From contig JBPCKT010000149.1 of the NCBI GenBank assembly GCA_051004015.1, positions 1-64,000 on the forward strand: a stretch of DNA of 64,000 bases, read 5' to 3'. Positions 35,847 through 44,355 of this stretch are shown in pieces. The DNA comes from SXOA01 sp051004015. Its GTDB lineage: Bacteria; Planctomycetota; Planctomycetia; Pirellulales; Pirellulaceae. Each line of letters opens with the position of its first letter. Within the stretch, counting starts at the first letter, position 1. The notes beneath the pieces are model-generated. The model was not told where the DNA came from and made no database searches. It saw only the letters and a list, made by a program, of their open reading frames with translations. Position numbers and translations under genes: made by a program.

Positions 35847-36208
35847 GTGGCCTTGGATTTGCTGGATTTTGAACGTCTTATGGAGGCAACAACGATTCGT
35901 ATCAGTTCGTCCGCTTCACTTCTGAGGGCGGCAAGTTTCTCTTTGGGAAAAACACCGCTCTCTTCAAGTAGTTCGAGCCACAGGGCGGTTTCATCCAGTT
36001 CTTGCTCCACAATGCCAAGTTTGGAGATGAATTCCGCCGATGAACGGGCTCGGGACGCTTCGCGGAAGTTCGCGGCAACGGAAGTTCCGGACCGCAGAAC
36101 CTGTTTGCCGAGCGTTTGCGCCAATGTCGTCACCGGAAGCGAAGTATAGAGCCGAACAACGCGCAGCGCAAACTGCTTCGTCCGCTCCCTTAATCCTTCC
36201 ATTCGCAT
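35831..36208 (-). CDS. S23/four-helix-bundle protein (23S rRNA intervening-sequence type)
   Basis: A 125-residue protein with a strong ribosome-binding site (GGAGGA, seven bases before ATG). The family pattern is clear: MRMEGLRERTKQFALRVVRL, then the signature QVLRSGTSVAANFREASRAR, SSAEFISKLGIVEQELDETA and LWLELLEESGVFPKEKL. S23 proteins were first found in intervening sequences of bacterial 23S rRNA genes and are relatives of the Avd protein of diversity-generating retroelements; they bind nucleic acid. No rRNA is nearby. GGAAAGC arrays lie on both sides, and the last residues (KADS) are encoded by one of them. Confidence 0.92.
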   Translation of the reverse strand: MRMEGLRERTKQFALRVVRLYTSLPVTTLAQTLGKQVLRSGTSVAANFREASRARSSAEFISKLGIVEQELDETALWLELLEESGVFPKEKLAALRSEADELIRIVVASIRRSKSSKSKATKADS

Positions 36209-36931
36209 AATGTTCCTCCGTCTTCTTCCGCTTTCCGCTTTCCGACTTCCGCTTTACCGTCGCAGTTTACGCAATTCCTGTTCGCGTCCCCAGTCCCCAG
36301 CCTCCAGCCTCAACTCTGTTGTTAACCTCCCCCGGTAAACCAACACACCCCCCGGCCCGCGGGTACCAACTTGTGTTGGTAAACCCCCCGAGTTTACCAA
36401 CACCCCCCTCGGAAAAGCGGAAAGCGGAGGTCGGAAGCCCAGGGATTTGATCTCCGTGGTCATTCCATCCACTTTCCGCTTTCCCACTTCCGCTTTTCCC
36501 GTCGCTTCAAACGGAATTGTGCAAGCGGACATGGCGGAGCTCCTCAAAAGGACGACGAATCGCGCCCCGTTTCCCCACGAGAACGCAGTAGACTCTATTG
36601 TACACTATAGCGTCCCCAATTCAAGAGGTCGGCAGCAAATTTCGACAACTTTTTTCCGCTTTCCGACCTCCGCTTTCCGACCTCCGCTTTCTAGCTCGGT
36701 TCACTCTCTCCGGCCCCCGCAGCGAGCTGCAGCGAACCCTAGGGCGGCGAATACGGCTCCCGCTACCGCAACTCCCCCGCCGTCCAAGCCTCCCGCACCG
36801 CCCCCCGTAATCGCTGATGAGTTGCTGCGTCAGGAGTCAGTGGGGAGTTTGTGGGAGTTAGGCGGCGCGCTGGAAAAAACCGAATGGGGGCCAGCGTTCC
36901 TGGTGACGAAATGCGTGGAGCGGATTCTACC
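36209..36931. other. 723-bp repeat-dense non-coding region
   Basis: Four further GGAAAGC-family blocks (about 36226-36253, 36412-36440, 36470-36502 and 36646-36692), a CCCCAGT-like block (36287-36309), a C-rich hairpin (36373-36403) and the word TATTGTACAC(T)ATAGC (36596), which also occurs at 27291. From about 36700 to 36930 the plus strand reads as a possible coding remnant (VIADELLRQESVGSLWELGG) with no start or recognised family. Confidence 0.6.
36334..36403. repeat. GGTAAACCAACAC repeats and perfect hairpin
   Basis: GTGTTGGTAAAC (36373-36384) and GTTTACCAACAC (36392-36403) form a 12-bp perfect stem with a CCCCCGA loop. A direct-related copy GGTAAACCAACAC lies at 36334-36346. The surrounding runs of C are unusual. 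Confidence 0.8.
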
Positions 36932-37786
36932 TCAAGCCCAATGCATAGAACGCGAAGCTGACATTGGTACAATTAACCCCTTTGGAGTAATCAGAAGTTC
37001 TCCGGCTCTTCGCCGAACGGCCGCCGTATAGCGGAGCGAATACCGACGAATGTTAGCCCAATCGCGGTACAATTTGCGTATCTCAGGACAGTCGTCGTAG
37101 GTGACTACCCAGTGAGACGAGTCCAGCGATTTCAAATGGTCAGCGAGCTTTTTATGATATTCGTGGTTCAGACTGTTTAGGTATAGCTCTTGCCCCTTGT
37201 GGTAGTACGGGGGATCGATGAAGAAGAATCGCCGTTCACGCTTACTTGTCCTGATGACGCGGCGCGCGTCGTGTTGCCGAATCCTGATGAGTTTCCTGAA
37301 TTCGGCTATGCGGTCGAGCCGCTGGATCAGAGTCGAGCGCGTGAAACGGGCGTCGAGTGCCCAGTCGCCGTCCTGCTTTAATCCTCCGATGCATCCCCCA
37401 TTCTTAATGATCCCGGATCGATTGCAACGGTTCAGATAAAACGCCGCAAAGCCACGATCAAAGCGGGATCGGTCTAGGTCGCGGTATTTTTTTCTTTGCT
37501 TTTTCCACTGGGCGACGGTCAATGGAACCTTTTGAACTCGTTCGCGGAATATGTTATGTCGGTGCGTGGCTGCCCACCAAAAAGCAGCAATCGCGTCGTC
37601 GAGGTCGTTAAGTACGATTTTCTTAACTGCGCCTTCAAAGAGAAGCGCCAGAGACGCACCGCCTCCTCCGGCGAATGGTTCCACGATCGTGAAATCTTCC
37701 AAATTGTTCCGCTCTAGGATCGCCCTCAACGTATCGGCAAGCGCTGTTTTGCCGCCTGGGTATCGAAGTGGAGTAACGCTTTGCAT
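36932..37786 (-). CDS. DNA adenine N6-methyltransferase, D12 (Dam) class
   Basis: A 284-residue protein. AdoMet and catalytic motifs are in D12 order: PLRYPGGKTALA (residues 6-17), VEPFAGGGGASLALLF (35-50), LNDLDDAIAAFWW (59-71) and the catalytic FIDPPYYHKGQ (189-199). The middle contains FYLNRCNRSGII, as in Dam and DpnM. The target sequence cannot be read; GATC-type or a related site is possible. It follows the GHKL ATPase gene by 28 bp on the same strand, so the two form an operon. Base composition is lower in G+C than in neighbours, a sign of transfer. No restriction endonuclease is adjacent. Confidence 0.93.
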   Translation of the reverse strand: MQSVTPLRYPGGKTALADTLRAILERNNLEDFTIVEPFAGGGGASLALLFEGAVKKIVLNDLDDAIAAFWWAATHRHNIFRERVQKVPLTVAQWKKQRKKYRDLDRSRFDRGFAAFYLNRCNRSGIIKNGGCIGGLKQDGDWALDARFTRSTLIQRLDRIAEFRKLIRIRQHDARRVIRTSKRERRFFFIDPPYYHKGQELYLNSLNHEYHKKLADHLKSLDSSHWVVTYDDCPEIRKLYRDWANIRRYSLRYTAAVRRRAGELLITPKGLIVPMSASRSMHWA

Positions 37787-37814
37787 CGGGTATTCGCGAT
37801 TTGTCCTGAATTGT

Positions 37815-40214
37815 TTAGCTGATGTATTTCAGCGCAAGTCGAAGTGCCTTGTCGTGATTTAACTGACATTCCGCACAAAGCCGGAGTGTCGAGCCGTCGG
37901 CCAAGGCTTCCAAGACCGTAGTCGGCACCTCTTTGACCTTGAAATGGTGTTGATAGCAATCCAAAACGATGTCCTTCATGTAGATATCCTTAGCCTTGAC
38001 TCGTTGCTCGACCGTACTGCACCTATTCAGCATCGCTACGGCCTCGGAGTTGCCGGCATTCACGTCTACGTTCAGAAGGTCCATGCCATCTTGCTGGCCC
38101 TTGGCGCTGTGATAGCTCACATCAAGTGGGTCCAGCTTTAGGAGATCCCTCGCCTCGCAAAGATGAGTGGAACGATCCAGCGTCTCAATCTCATCTTCTA
38201 ACACCCAAAGGCTCTTCAGGGCCGCCATATCAGAACCTTCGGGCGCGTAGAAATTGATGACGGGCTTGACTCCTGGCTGACGCTGTCCCTCCTGCGGTTC
38301 AGGCTTGGGGAGTATGAGTAGAGGCCGCCGTGTTTCGAGAACGCGGCCGTCCGTGGCTTGCAATACCGCCACCAATGTGCCTACGACAATCTCCGACTTG
38401 AACCGATCATTCGGATCCTCAAGCACGGTTACTGCAATACGGCCATATCCTCGCTCATTGACATCGGTGAACCCGATCGAGATTCGGGAACCTACCTTTG
38501 GGTCGGCGTCATCCACACGAGCGAAACACCTCGGGTTGTCACCATGGAACGTGTATCGAGGCGGACGAGCGTCTGAGCGAATCCGAGCGCTGCGTCTGAT
38601 GCCCTCCGGAACTCGCAAGGGTTCCTCCGTCAGAAACTCAAATATCTGCGGAGGATCGGCGGCCGGAACTTCTGGTAGCGGGTCGCTCGATTTGTCGGAC
38701 GAATTATCGCTTGGACCTTTCCCTTGTCCCTTACCAGGCTGGCCGGTGGCTTCGGAAAGTATGCTTGTGAGAAACTTCTGCATTTCTTCGCCGAGTGCGC
38801 GACTAGCTTTTTTTGCCTTTTGTTCTTGGCGAGCTATCTCAAGCGCGCGTAGGCCAGTGTCTTCCTTGAGAATTTCTATAGCGCGAGCGTAGAGAGCCTT
38901 GGTAAATGGGCTGCCCATCTTGGGCATCTCCCGAGAGTTGTTGATGATTCCCGCCAGTGCCTCATCCTCTAGTCCATCCAGCCGAATCTCGACAATGGTG
39001 CATGCGGCCAATTCTGGGTAACCCGCATCCTTCATGAGCGTCGACGTCAACTCGCCATGATTCTGTCCATGAAGCGTGAGTACGACCGGGTGATGTCTAT
39101 CGACGTAATCCCGAACATTCTCTTTGTCATACAACACAAAGGCGCTCAACTGAAATTGGCCGTAGGCAATGCCGTCAACTACAAGCTGCTCGCGAGTAAC
39201 GGGAAGCCCGTACTCCACTGCCCGATCATTGGGCGGCTTTTGTTGTTGATTCACCAAACGATAGTGAGCCCCAACAATCTCCCGACGTGTGCCTGAGTCC
39301 CCACGCGCCATTTCTCCCACTACCCGAAAAGGCAGGGGATATGAAAAGAACATACGACCGAGGCGACCCCACGGACTGGATTGTTCAGGACCTGTAATCC
39401 GCTTAATCCATTGACTTCTGTGGTATCCAAAGTGATACACAATCGTTCCTGGTAGCGCCTCTTTAATCGTCGGCTGATCGGCTACCATGCCGATTAGAGG
39501 AAGGTTGTCTGTTTCGGCAAACCATTTCCGAACGAGAGCCTGCTTTGATTCTTCAGGGTCCTTTTCAATGACGATTAATGTCCAGAAAAAGTCGCTTGTG
39601 CTGCCTGAACGCGGCTGCGTGATGATGAGGCACGACTCGCAGAATTGCAGAGCACTGCTCCCGCCATGCCCGAACTGGCCGATAGCCTCGAAGTCACGTA
39701 GCTTCGAATCGCTATTAAGCGCGAGGATGGTCTGAACCGCTTCGTCCCGCCCTAAACCGACGCCATGATCACGGACGGCCATTGTCGCAAGGCCGTCAGA
39801 AGGGTTGTGCTTTCTGAACCGCTGCTTGGTTTCCGTTTCCGCCCAAAACTCAACCTCGGGCATGTCCAAACCTTCGAGAACCTTGCTTGTTGGTTGCCAG
39901 ACCGATGATTCATCGCCGCCGTTTAGATACCGCTTCGCAGCTGCTCGCGGTGTAAGTGCTTTCGACGCCGGGTCACCGACAACGGAGCGGCATGCCTTGA
40001 GGCTTGCATCAAACGCATTCGCCAGCCGCTCGGTGGCACCGCGATCACTGTCGGAAGCGGCCTCGACCGATGACTTTTGGTTCATTCGCCCGAAAATGAT
40101 CGGTTGGGCACCAGCGTGACGGAGGGATTCCTCCAAGGCGCGCGCGGACGCGAGACTGGGAGCCTCGATGGCCTTTCGCAAAGCGGCAATGACTGCGGGC
40201 GACTTGGAATTCAT
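37815..40214 (-). CDS. GHKL (MORC/HSP90-like) ATPase linked to a DNA methylase
   Basis: A 799-residue protein. I chose ATG 40214 (MNSKSPAVIAALRKAIEAPS) over a TTG ten codons upstream. Bergerat-fold motifs are visible: N-box ERLANAFDASLKA (residues about 62-74), G1 AVRDHGVGLGRDEA (about 146-159) and G2 AIGQFGHGGSSALQF (about 177-191). A transducer-like region follows (to about 470), then a helical segment, a low-complexity linker (GKGQGKGPSDNSSDKSSD) and a C-terminal domain with CEARDLLKLDPLDVSYHSAK and a Cys pair LRLCAEC. No nuclease motif was recognised. GHKL ATPases of the MORC type are known in restriction-modification contexts. With the methylase it forms a candidate defence operon. Codon use is more A+T-rich than that of the surroundings. 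Confidence 0.85.
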   Translation of the reverse strand: MNSKSPAVIAALRKAIEAPSLASARALEESLRHAGAQPIIFGRMNQKSSVEAASDSDRGATERLANAFDASLKACRSVVGDPASKALTPRAAAKRYLNGGDESSVWQPTSKVLEGLDMPEVEFWAETETKQRFRKHNPSDGLATMAVRDHGVGLGRDEAVQTILALNSDSKLRDFEAIGQFGHGGSSALQFCESCLIITQPRSGSTSDFFWTLIVIEKDPEESKQALVRKWFAETDNLPLIGMVADQPTIKEALPGTIVYHFGYHRSQWIKRITGPEQSSPWGRLGRMFFSYPLPFRVVGEMARGDSGTRREIVGAHYRLVNQQQKPPNDRAVEYGLPVTREQLVVDGIAYGQFQLSAFVLYDKENVRDYVDRHHPVVLTLHGQNHGELTSTLMKDAGYPELAACTIVEIRLDGLEDEALAGIINNSREMPKMGSPFTKALYARAIEILKEDTGLRALEIARQEQKAKKASRALGEEMQKFLTSILSEATGQPGKGQGKGPSDNSSDKSSDPLPEVPAADPPQIFEFLTEEPLRVPEGIRRSARIRSDARPPRYTFHGDNPRCFARVDDADPKVGSRISIGFTDVNERGYGRIAVTVLEDPNDRFKSEIVVGTLVAVLQATDGRVLETRRPLLILPKPEPQEGQRQPGVKPVINFYAPEGSDMAALKSLWVLEDEIETLDRSTHLCEARDLLKLDPLDVSYHSAKGQQDGMDLLNVDVNAGNSEAVAMLNRCSTVEQRVKAKDIYMKDIVLDCYQHHFKVKEVPTTVLEALADGSTLRLCAECQLNHDKALRLALKYIS

Positions 40215-40228
40215 CAAGTTGGATGGTA

Positions 40229-40411
40229 TCAAATTTGCTCGCAAACTGCAACATTCTTAGTGCGCGAGATGGCGGCAACGTATTCGCACGCGACCTGCCA
40301 CGATAATACCGGCGATGCCAACGACGTCAGCAACTGGATTGCGAGCGCCTGCTTACGGGCGTCGCGAGGGTCATAAACATAGAGCAGGACGTTCGTGTCA
40401 ACAGCGTTCAT
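40229..40411 (-). pseudogene. PIN-domain toxin gene truncated at the island boundary
   Basis: Reads MNAVDTNVLLYVYDPRDARK, then QALAIQLLTSLASPVLSWQV, then ACEYVAAISR, after which the PIN similarity stops and the frame ends within a few codons. A complete VapC-like toxin needs about 130 residues, but only about 55 remain, including the first catalytic Asp and the Glu. The break near 40255 coincides with a shift to A+T-richer sequence and with the start of the GHKL ATPase gene. The missing C-terminal half was not found at the other end of the island. Its antitoxin gene overlaps upstream and is intact. Confidence 0.82.
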
Positions 40412-40739
40412 GCATTTGGTCGCGAGTAAGCTTGGGTGCATCCGGCGGCAACGGTTGGGCCTTCATCCGTGCGACCAATTCCTGCATGGCCTTCGCTCGG
40501 GCGGCAGGATCGGTGATGGCAGGCGGAATGATGCGCGGCCCCGCGTGAATGTAGTGGTCGTGCTGGGCGGCCATGTCCTCAGGCAAGGACGATGCCTTGC
40601 CGATCACGTCTTTGAATTTGTCGGCGTACGTCGGCGGTGCGGGCGGGATTGGCTCAATGCGGACGCGCGTTCCCTCGGGCAAAGTCGTAGTGTCGTCCAG
40701 GATCACCACCCCGCCGGTTATATGTCCTTCTAGGTGCAT
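40398..40739 (-). CDS. Antitoxin of the truncated PIN gene
   Basis: A 113-residue protein starting MHLEGHITGGVVILDDTTTL, with PEGTRVRIEPIPP, the N-terminal beta-rich pattern of the AF2212/DUF104-like antitoxins that precede PIN toxins. The C-terminal half is helical and Pro-rich (AITDPAARAKAMQELVARMK, PLPPDAPKLTRDQM), suited to toxin neutralisation. It ends 14 bp inside the PIN gene, as in intact modules. With its toxin broken, it is an orphan. Confidence 0.75.
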   Translation of the reverse strand: MHLEGHITGGVVILDDTTTLPEGTRVRIEPIPPAPPTYADKFKDVIGKASSLPEDMAAQHDHYIHAGPRIIPPAITDPAARAKAMQELVARMKAQPLPPDAPKLTRDQMHERC

Positions 40740-40852
40740 GATTGCTCCTCTGCTTGCCGGTTTCTGCTGTCGCTAAGTGACGCTGGACTGGCTCAGCCGC
40801 TACTTTATTCTATCTCACAACAGCGCGAACCGCCAAGCATTCCAAGCACGGG

Positions 40853-40930
40853 CAAATGACCAATGACCAAATCTCAATGACCAATAAAAGCGATCCCGAT
40901 TGGTCATTGGTGCTTGGTCATTGGTCATTC
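40853..40930. repeat. CAATGAC heptamer inverted repeat
   Basis: Left block with units AATGACC, AATGACC, AAATCTC, AATGACC. The right block (about 40898-40930) mirrors it as GGTCATTGGTGCTTGGTCAT plus TGGTCATT. It lies just downstream of the TIM-barrel gene's stop (40942). Confidence 0.85.
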
Positions 40931-40941
40931 AGTTCCGGCTG

Positions 40942-41970
40942 CTACCCGGCCCACCCGTGCGCGTCCCGCACCTTGATCATCGTCCCCAAGATCGTGTTCC
41001 AGGTCTGCTGGTTTTCCAGCATGGCGTTGGGGAACATGCAGCCGTCCCAGCAGATGTGCGCCAGGCCGCGGCTGGGGGCGTCTTGGAGCCAGTAGGCGGC
41101 GGTTTTTACGATGTCGAGCTTGCCGTTGGGGTCGTCGGCGGGGCAGTGGCGGCCGGTGCTGTCGTGGCCGCCGGTGCCGTGGACGGTGCCGTCGTTTTGG
41201 GCGACGTGGAAGTCGAAGGTCCAGGGGCGGAGGGCGTCGGTCATTTGCTTGTAGGCGGCGTCGAACTCGGCCTGGGTGTAGCCCTTCTTGAGCAGGGCGT
41301 GGTCTTCCGCGTTGTAACCGAGCAGGTAGAGATAGGTGTGGGCCTGGTCCGCTTGAAAGCCGACGGTTTCGGGCATGCCGACTTCATGGAGCAGGTCGAG
41401 CATGTGCCGCCACGAATGCATCCCGGCCCAGCAGATTTCCCCCTCCGCCGCCAGCCGCTCGCCGTTGTCCTTGGCCACCTTGGCCGCTTCGCGGAACGTG
41501 GCGGCGATTTTTTTGGTGTTTCCTTTTGGGTCGGCGTCCCAGTGGCTGGGGCTGTCGGCGGAGTCGATGCGGATGATGCCGTATTTCCGCACGCCATGCT
41601 TGTTCAGAATCTTGGCGATGCGGCAGGCCTTCTCCACCGCCAGCACAAAGTTCTTCCGGTCCTGCTCGCTCCCCATCGCCGAGCCACCGACCGTCCCCGG
41701 CCAGACCGGAGCAACGACCGAGCCGACGCTGAGCCCCTTCTCGGCAATCTTGTCCGCCATCGCCTTGATGGCGTCGTCGCTGGCATCCGGATCGAGATGC
41801 GGATGGAACAGAAACAGATCGACTCCGTCGAACTTCTGCCCATTCACGTTCGCACCGACCGTCAATTCCAGCATCCGGTCGAGGCTAATCGGCGGATGAT
41901 CAGTACCGGCCTCTTTGCCGACGAGACCGGGCCACATGGCGTTGTGGAGTTTGGGATAGGTGTAGGGCAT
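40942..41970 (-). CDS. Sugar isomerase-like TIM-barrel protein
   Basis: A 342-residue protein. I chose ATG 41970 (MPYTYPKLHNAMWPGLVGKE), with GAG suitably upstream; a further ATG 48 bases earlier is possible. TIM-barrel segments: FDGVDLFLFHPHLDPDASDD, KYGIIRIDSADSPSHWDADP, LAAEGEICWAGMHSWRHMLD, VGFQADQAHTYLYL, TFDFHVAQNDGTVHGTGGHD and GLAHICWDGCMFPN. The Glu, Asp and His residues in these strands fit the metal site of xylose-isomerase-like enzymes. Substrate unknown. The neighbouring cupin-like gene at 42085 lies upstream on the same strand, so a carbohydrate operon is likely. Confidence 0.85.
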   Translation of the reverse strand: MPYTYPKLHNAMWPGLVGKEAGTDHPPISLDRMLELTVGANVNGQKFDGVDLFLFHPHLDPDASDDAIKAMADKIAEKGLSVGSVVAPVWPGTVGGSAMGSEQDRKNFVLAVEKACRIAKILNKHGVRKYGIIRIDSADSPSHWDADPKGNTKKIAATFREAAKVAKDNGERLAAEGEICWAGMHSWRHMLDLLHEVGMPETVGFQADQAHTYLYLLGYNAEDHALLKKGYTQAEFDAAYKQMTDALRPWTFDFHVAQNDGTVHGTGGHDSTGRHCPADDPNGKLDIVKTAAYWLQDAPSRGLAHICWDGCMFPNAMLENQQTWNTILGTMIKVRDAHGWAG

Positions 41971-42015
41971 GGTTTTCTCGCTTGTTAGTTCGGTTTGCAA
42001 TGCGGTTGATTTGGC

Positions 42016-42075
42016 CACGGATGGAACACGGATGGGAGCAATTATCCGTGTTCCATCGGTGTTGTTCCGTGGCTC
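42016..42075. repeat. CACGGAT-type inverted repeat
   Basis: ATGGAACACGGAT (42022-42034) and ATCCGTGTTCCAT (42044-42056) are perfect complements, flanked by GCCACGGAT and CCGTGGC. It lies between the cupin-like and TIM-barrel genes, so it may form a hairpin in the shared transcript. Confidence 0.85.
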
Positions 42076-42084
42076 CTGCTGACG

Positions 42085-43332
42085 CTATTTCCTAAAATCC
42101 CCCACCAGCGGCACCTTCTTATGCACGTCCGGGCCGAAGTACCGCAGGCCGACCAGCGGCTCTGAACCGGTGTTTTCGATTTCGACGCCCGCGATGGCGG
42201 CTTCGTGGGAGATGAAGACTTCGTCTTCGGTGGACTGGCCGAAGCGGATGAGGGCGGGGGTTTGCAGGGCCAGTTTGCCGATGCGGCCTTTGCCTTGGGT
42301 GGTGATCCAGCCGCTGGAGCCGGGGTCTTTGATCGTGCATTTCGCACCGGGTTCGATGGTCAGCTCCTTGGCGCTAAAGAGCTGCTCGCCGTCGACGAGG
42401 CCGTAGACGATCCATTTGTCGGTGTAGCCGGGGCCGCTCAATCTTTTGTCGACGATCGGCTCCAGGTAGTTGCTCTCCTTGAAATGCGTATCGATGTTCT
42501 TCTCCCAGTCGAGCTGGCCGATGATGAAATCGAGGTCCTGATGCTTGTCCTTGGGCATGTCCTTGACGAGCAGCGACCAGGGGACGTACCGCCCCTCGAC
42601 GATATTCTGGAACATGCCGAACACGTCGCTTCCCCACTGCGGCTCATAGGTGCAGAGGGAGCCGGGGGCGTGCAGCACGCCGGGGGGAATCAGCCAGCCG
42701 GTGCCGCGGCGGAGGCGGTAGGCCCGTGAGAGATCGAGAATGCCGTTTTCCCCTTTATTCCAGTTGGCCAGGCAGCGGCGGACGTCGTCCTTGGTCGTGC
42801 CGGGCTCGAGGCCCATGAAGGTGTAGCAGAAGTTGTTGTCCACATTGTTGTACTGCGGCGGGAAGTAGTAGCTCTCCGGCTTGCCCTCCTGACCGACGAG
42901 CTTGGCGTTGGCGGCGCTCTGGTGCATGTGGTGGGGAATCGGCCCCATGTTGTCGAAAAATTTGCTGTAGACCGGCCAGCGGCTGTACTGTTTGAACATC
43001 GTCTTGCCGATGAGCCGCTGTCCCGATTCGGCGACTGCATCCCGGAGCAGAAAATGTTGCCCTTCAAAGCTGGCAAACGACAGCCCTTCATGCCAGACCC
43101 GTCCTTCGTTGGCGGCCTCGGTCGTGCTGCTGAACCACCGCTCATCTATGCCACCGCGCTCGGCGCCATAGGCGTACAAATCCTGCGGATGCAGCTTGAT
43201 ACGACGTCCGGGATGCAAAAAACTTCGCGGCACCCAGGTTGGGGTCAAGCGGAGCAGCCCTTGGCCCTTGTCGAGCGCCCGGTCCAGAATTTTGCCGACA
43301 TTGTCCGCCTTCACAATCTTCACGTCGTTCAT
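42085..43332 (-). CDS. Cupin-like, mannose-6-phosphate isomerase-type protein
   Basis: A 415-residue protein starting MNDVKIVKADNVGKILDRAL, with GAGGAC six bases upstream. The metal-binding cupin motif is visible as IPHHMHQSAANAKL near residue 140, with GWLIPPGVLHAPGSLCTYEP about 110 residues later and a C-terminal beta domain (KCTIKDPGSSGWITTQGKGR). The layout recalls class I phosphomannose isomerases and planctomycete relatives; it also resembles homogentisate-dioxygenase-like cupins. It probably acts on a sugar or sugar phosphate, in keeping with the TIM-barrel gene 114 bp downstream. Confidence 0.75.
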   Translation of the reverse strand: MNDVKIVKADNVGKILDRALDKGQGLLRLTPTWVPRSFLHPGRRIKLHPQDLYAYGAERGGIDERWFSSTTEAANEGRVWHEGLSFASFEGQHFLLRDAVAESGQRLIGKTMFKQYSRWPVYSKFFDNMGPIPHHMHQSAANAKLVGQEGKPESYYFPPQYNNVDNNFCYTFMGLEPGTTKDDVRRCLANWNKGENGILDLSRAYRLRRGTGWLIPPGVLHAPGSLCTYEPQWGSDVFGMFQNIVEGRYVPWSLLVKDMPKDKHQDLDFIIGQLDWEKNIDTHFKESNYLEPIVDKRLSGPGYTDKWIVYGLVDGEQLFSAKELTIEPGAKCTIKDPGSSGWITTQGKGRIGKLALQTPALIRFGQSTEDEVFISHEAAIAGVEIENTGSEPLVGLRYFGPDVHKKVPLVGDFRK

Positions 43333-43557
43333 GGAGGTCCTCAAGTTGCTGTAAACGGGCTGCCGCCGAAGTTCCCATGGCGGAATTCCTGTCCCCAACT
43401 GGCAAGGGATTGTTGTACCGCAGAACCGGCATAAAGTGAATTCCCCAAACCGCCCTCGCCCGCCAATCACGACCTATATTTCCTCGCACTGCGGCTGGAA
43501 GACAGAGATTCCAAGATTCAGAATCTGCAGCTCTTGCCGCCTATGCGGAGAATGACG

Positions 43558-44355
43558 ATGGAAAGCGGCCTGGGAACCTATGTCACGTACAATCCGCACG
43601 CGGTTTCACTCGAAACCCGCGTCGACGATCTGCTGCAGATGGTCGACAACCTGGCCATGCACTACTTTCCCGTGGTGGATCAGGATCAGCGGTTGATTGG
43701 GGAAGTACCCGAGACGGACGTCATGCGATTGGCCCGCGGACGGACACAATCCGACATTGAAACTGGTTCGACGATTGAACAGGCCGTCAGCAGGCAACTG
43801 GTAACGGTCGACTATCTTGCCTCTCCCCGCCGGGCGCTTCAACTGTTGATGGACTACCGCATTCATTCGCTGCCGGTGCTGGACCGCGGCAAGCTGATCG
43901 GCATCGTGACGACGAGTGATTTTCTCCGCGAATTCTCGTACGGACAGATGACTTGCGCGAAAGACCCCGTCAGCGATTTCCTGAAACATCCCGCCGAGCC
44001 GCTTGATCCGGATGTCACGGTGGACGAAACAATTGCGGCGATGGATCAGGCGCGCGTGGATCACCAGGTCGTCGTTCAAGGGGGCTGCCCGATCGGAGTG
44101 GTTGATCGGCGGGAGATTGTCAAAGCGACTTCTTTGGGCAATTCCGCAGCGAAGCTCACCGGCAACTCTTCGGTCCTGAAGATCCTCCGTAAAACGCCCG
44201 CTTTCCGCCCCGGCCAACGGATGAACGAAGCGGCTGCTCTGATGGTTGAACACGGGCTCTCCGCGCTGGCCGTCACCAATCAGGCCAACCGCTACCTGGG
44301 CATCATCACCGCCCAGGAAATCCTGCACGTCATGCTGCGCGGTTTGAAGCCTTAA
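43558..44355 (+). CDS. Tandem CBS-domain protein
   Basis: A protein of about 265 residues. Of several in-frame ATGs, 43558 (MESGLGTYVTYNPHAVSLET) has CGGAG at the right distance. Four CBS motifs occur in two Bateman pairs: HYFPVVDQDQRLIGEVPETD, YRIHSLPVLDRGKLIGIVTT, DQARVDHQVVVQGGCPIGVV and HGLSALAVTNQANRYLGIIT. Such proteins bind adenine nucleotides and act as energy sensors or regulators of partner enzymes. No catalytic domain is attached. It is divergent from the cupin operon and lies 202 bp before the membrane kinase gene. Confidence 0.88.
   Translation: MESGLGTYVTYNPHAVSLETRVDDLLQMVDNLAMHYFPVVDQDQRLIGEVPETDVMRLARGRTQSDIETGSTIEQAVSRQLVTVDYLASPRRALQLLMDYRIHSLPVLDRGKLIGIVTTSDFLREFSYGQMTCAKDPVSDFLKHPAEPLDPDVTVDETIAAMDQARVDHQVVVQGGCPIGVVDRREIVKATSLGNSAAKLTGNSSVLKILRKTPAFRPGQRMNEAAALMVEHGLSALAVTNQANRYLGIITAQEILHVMLRGLKP

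Noticed and set aside
36447..37031. 194-residue plus-strand frame over the repeat-dense region
   Set aside because: It reads through heptamer arrays and into the methylase gene's antisense. Only the part around VIADELLRQESVGSLWELGG might be an old coding remnant.
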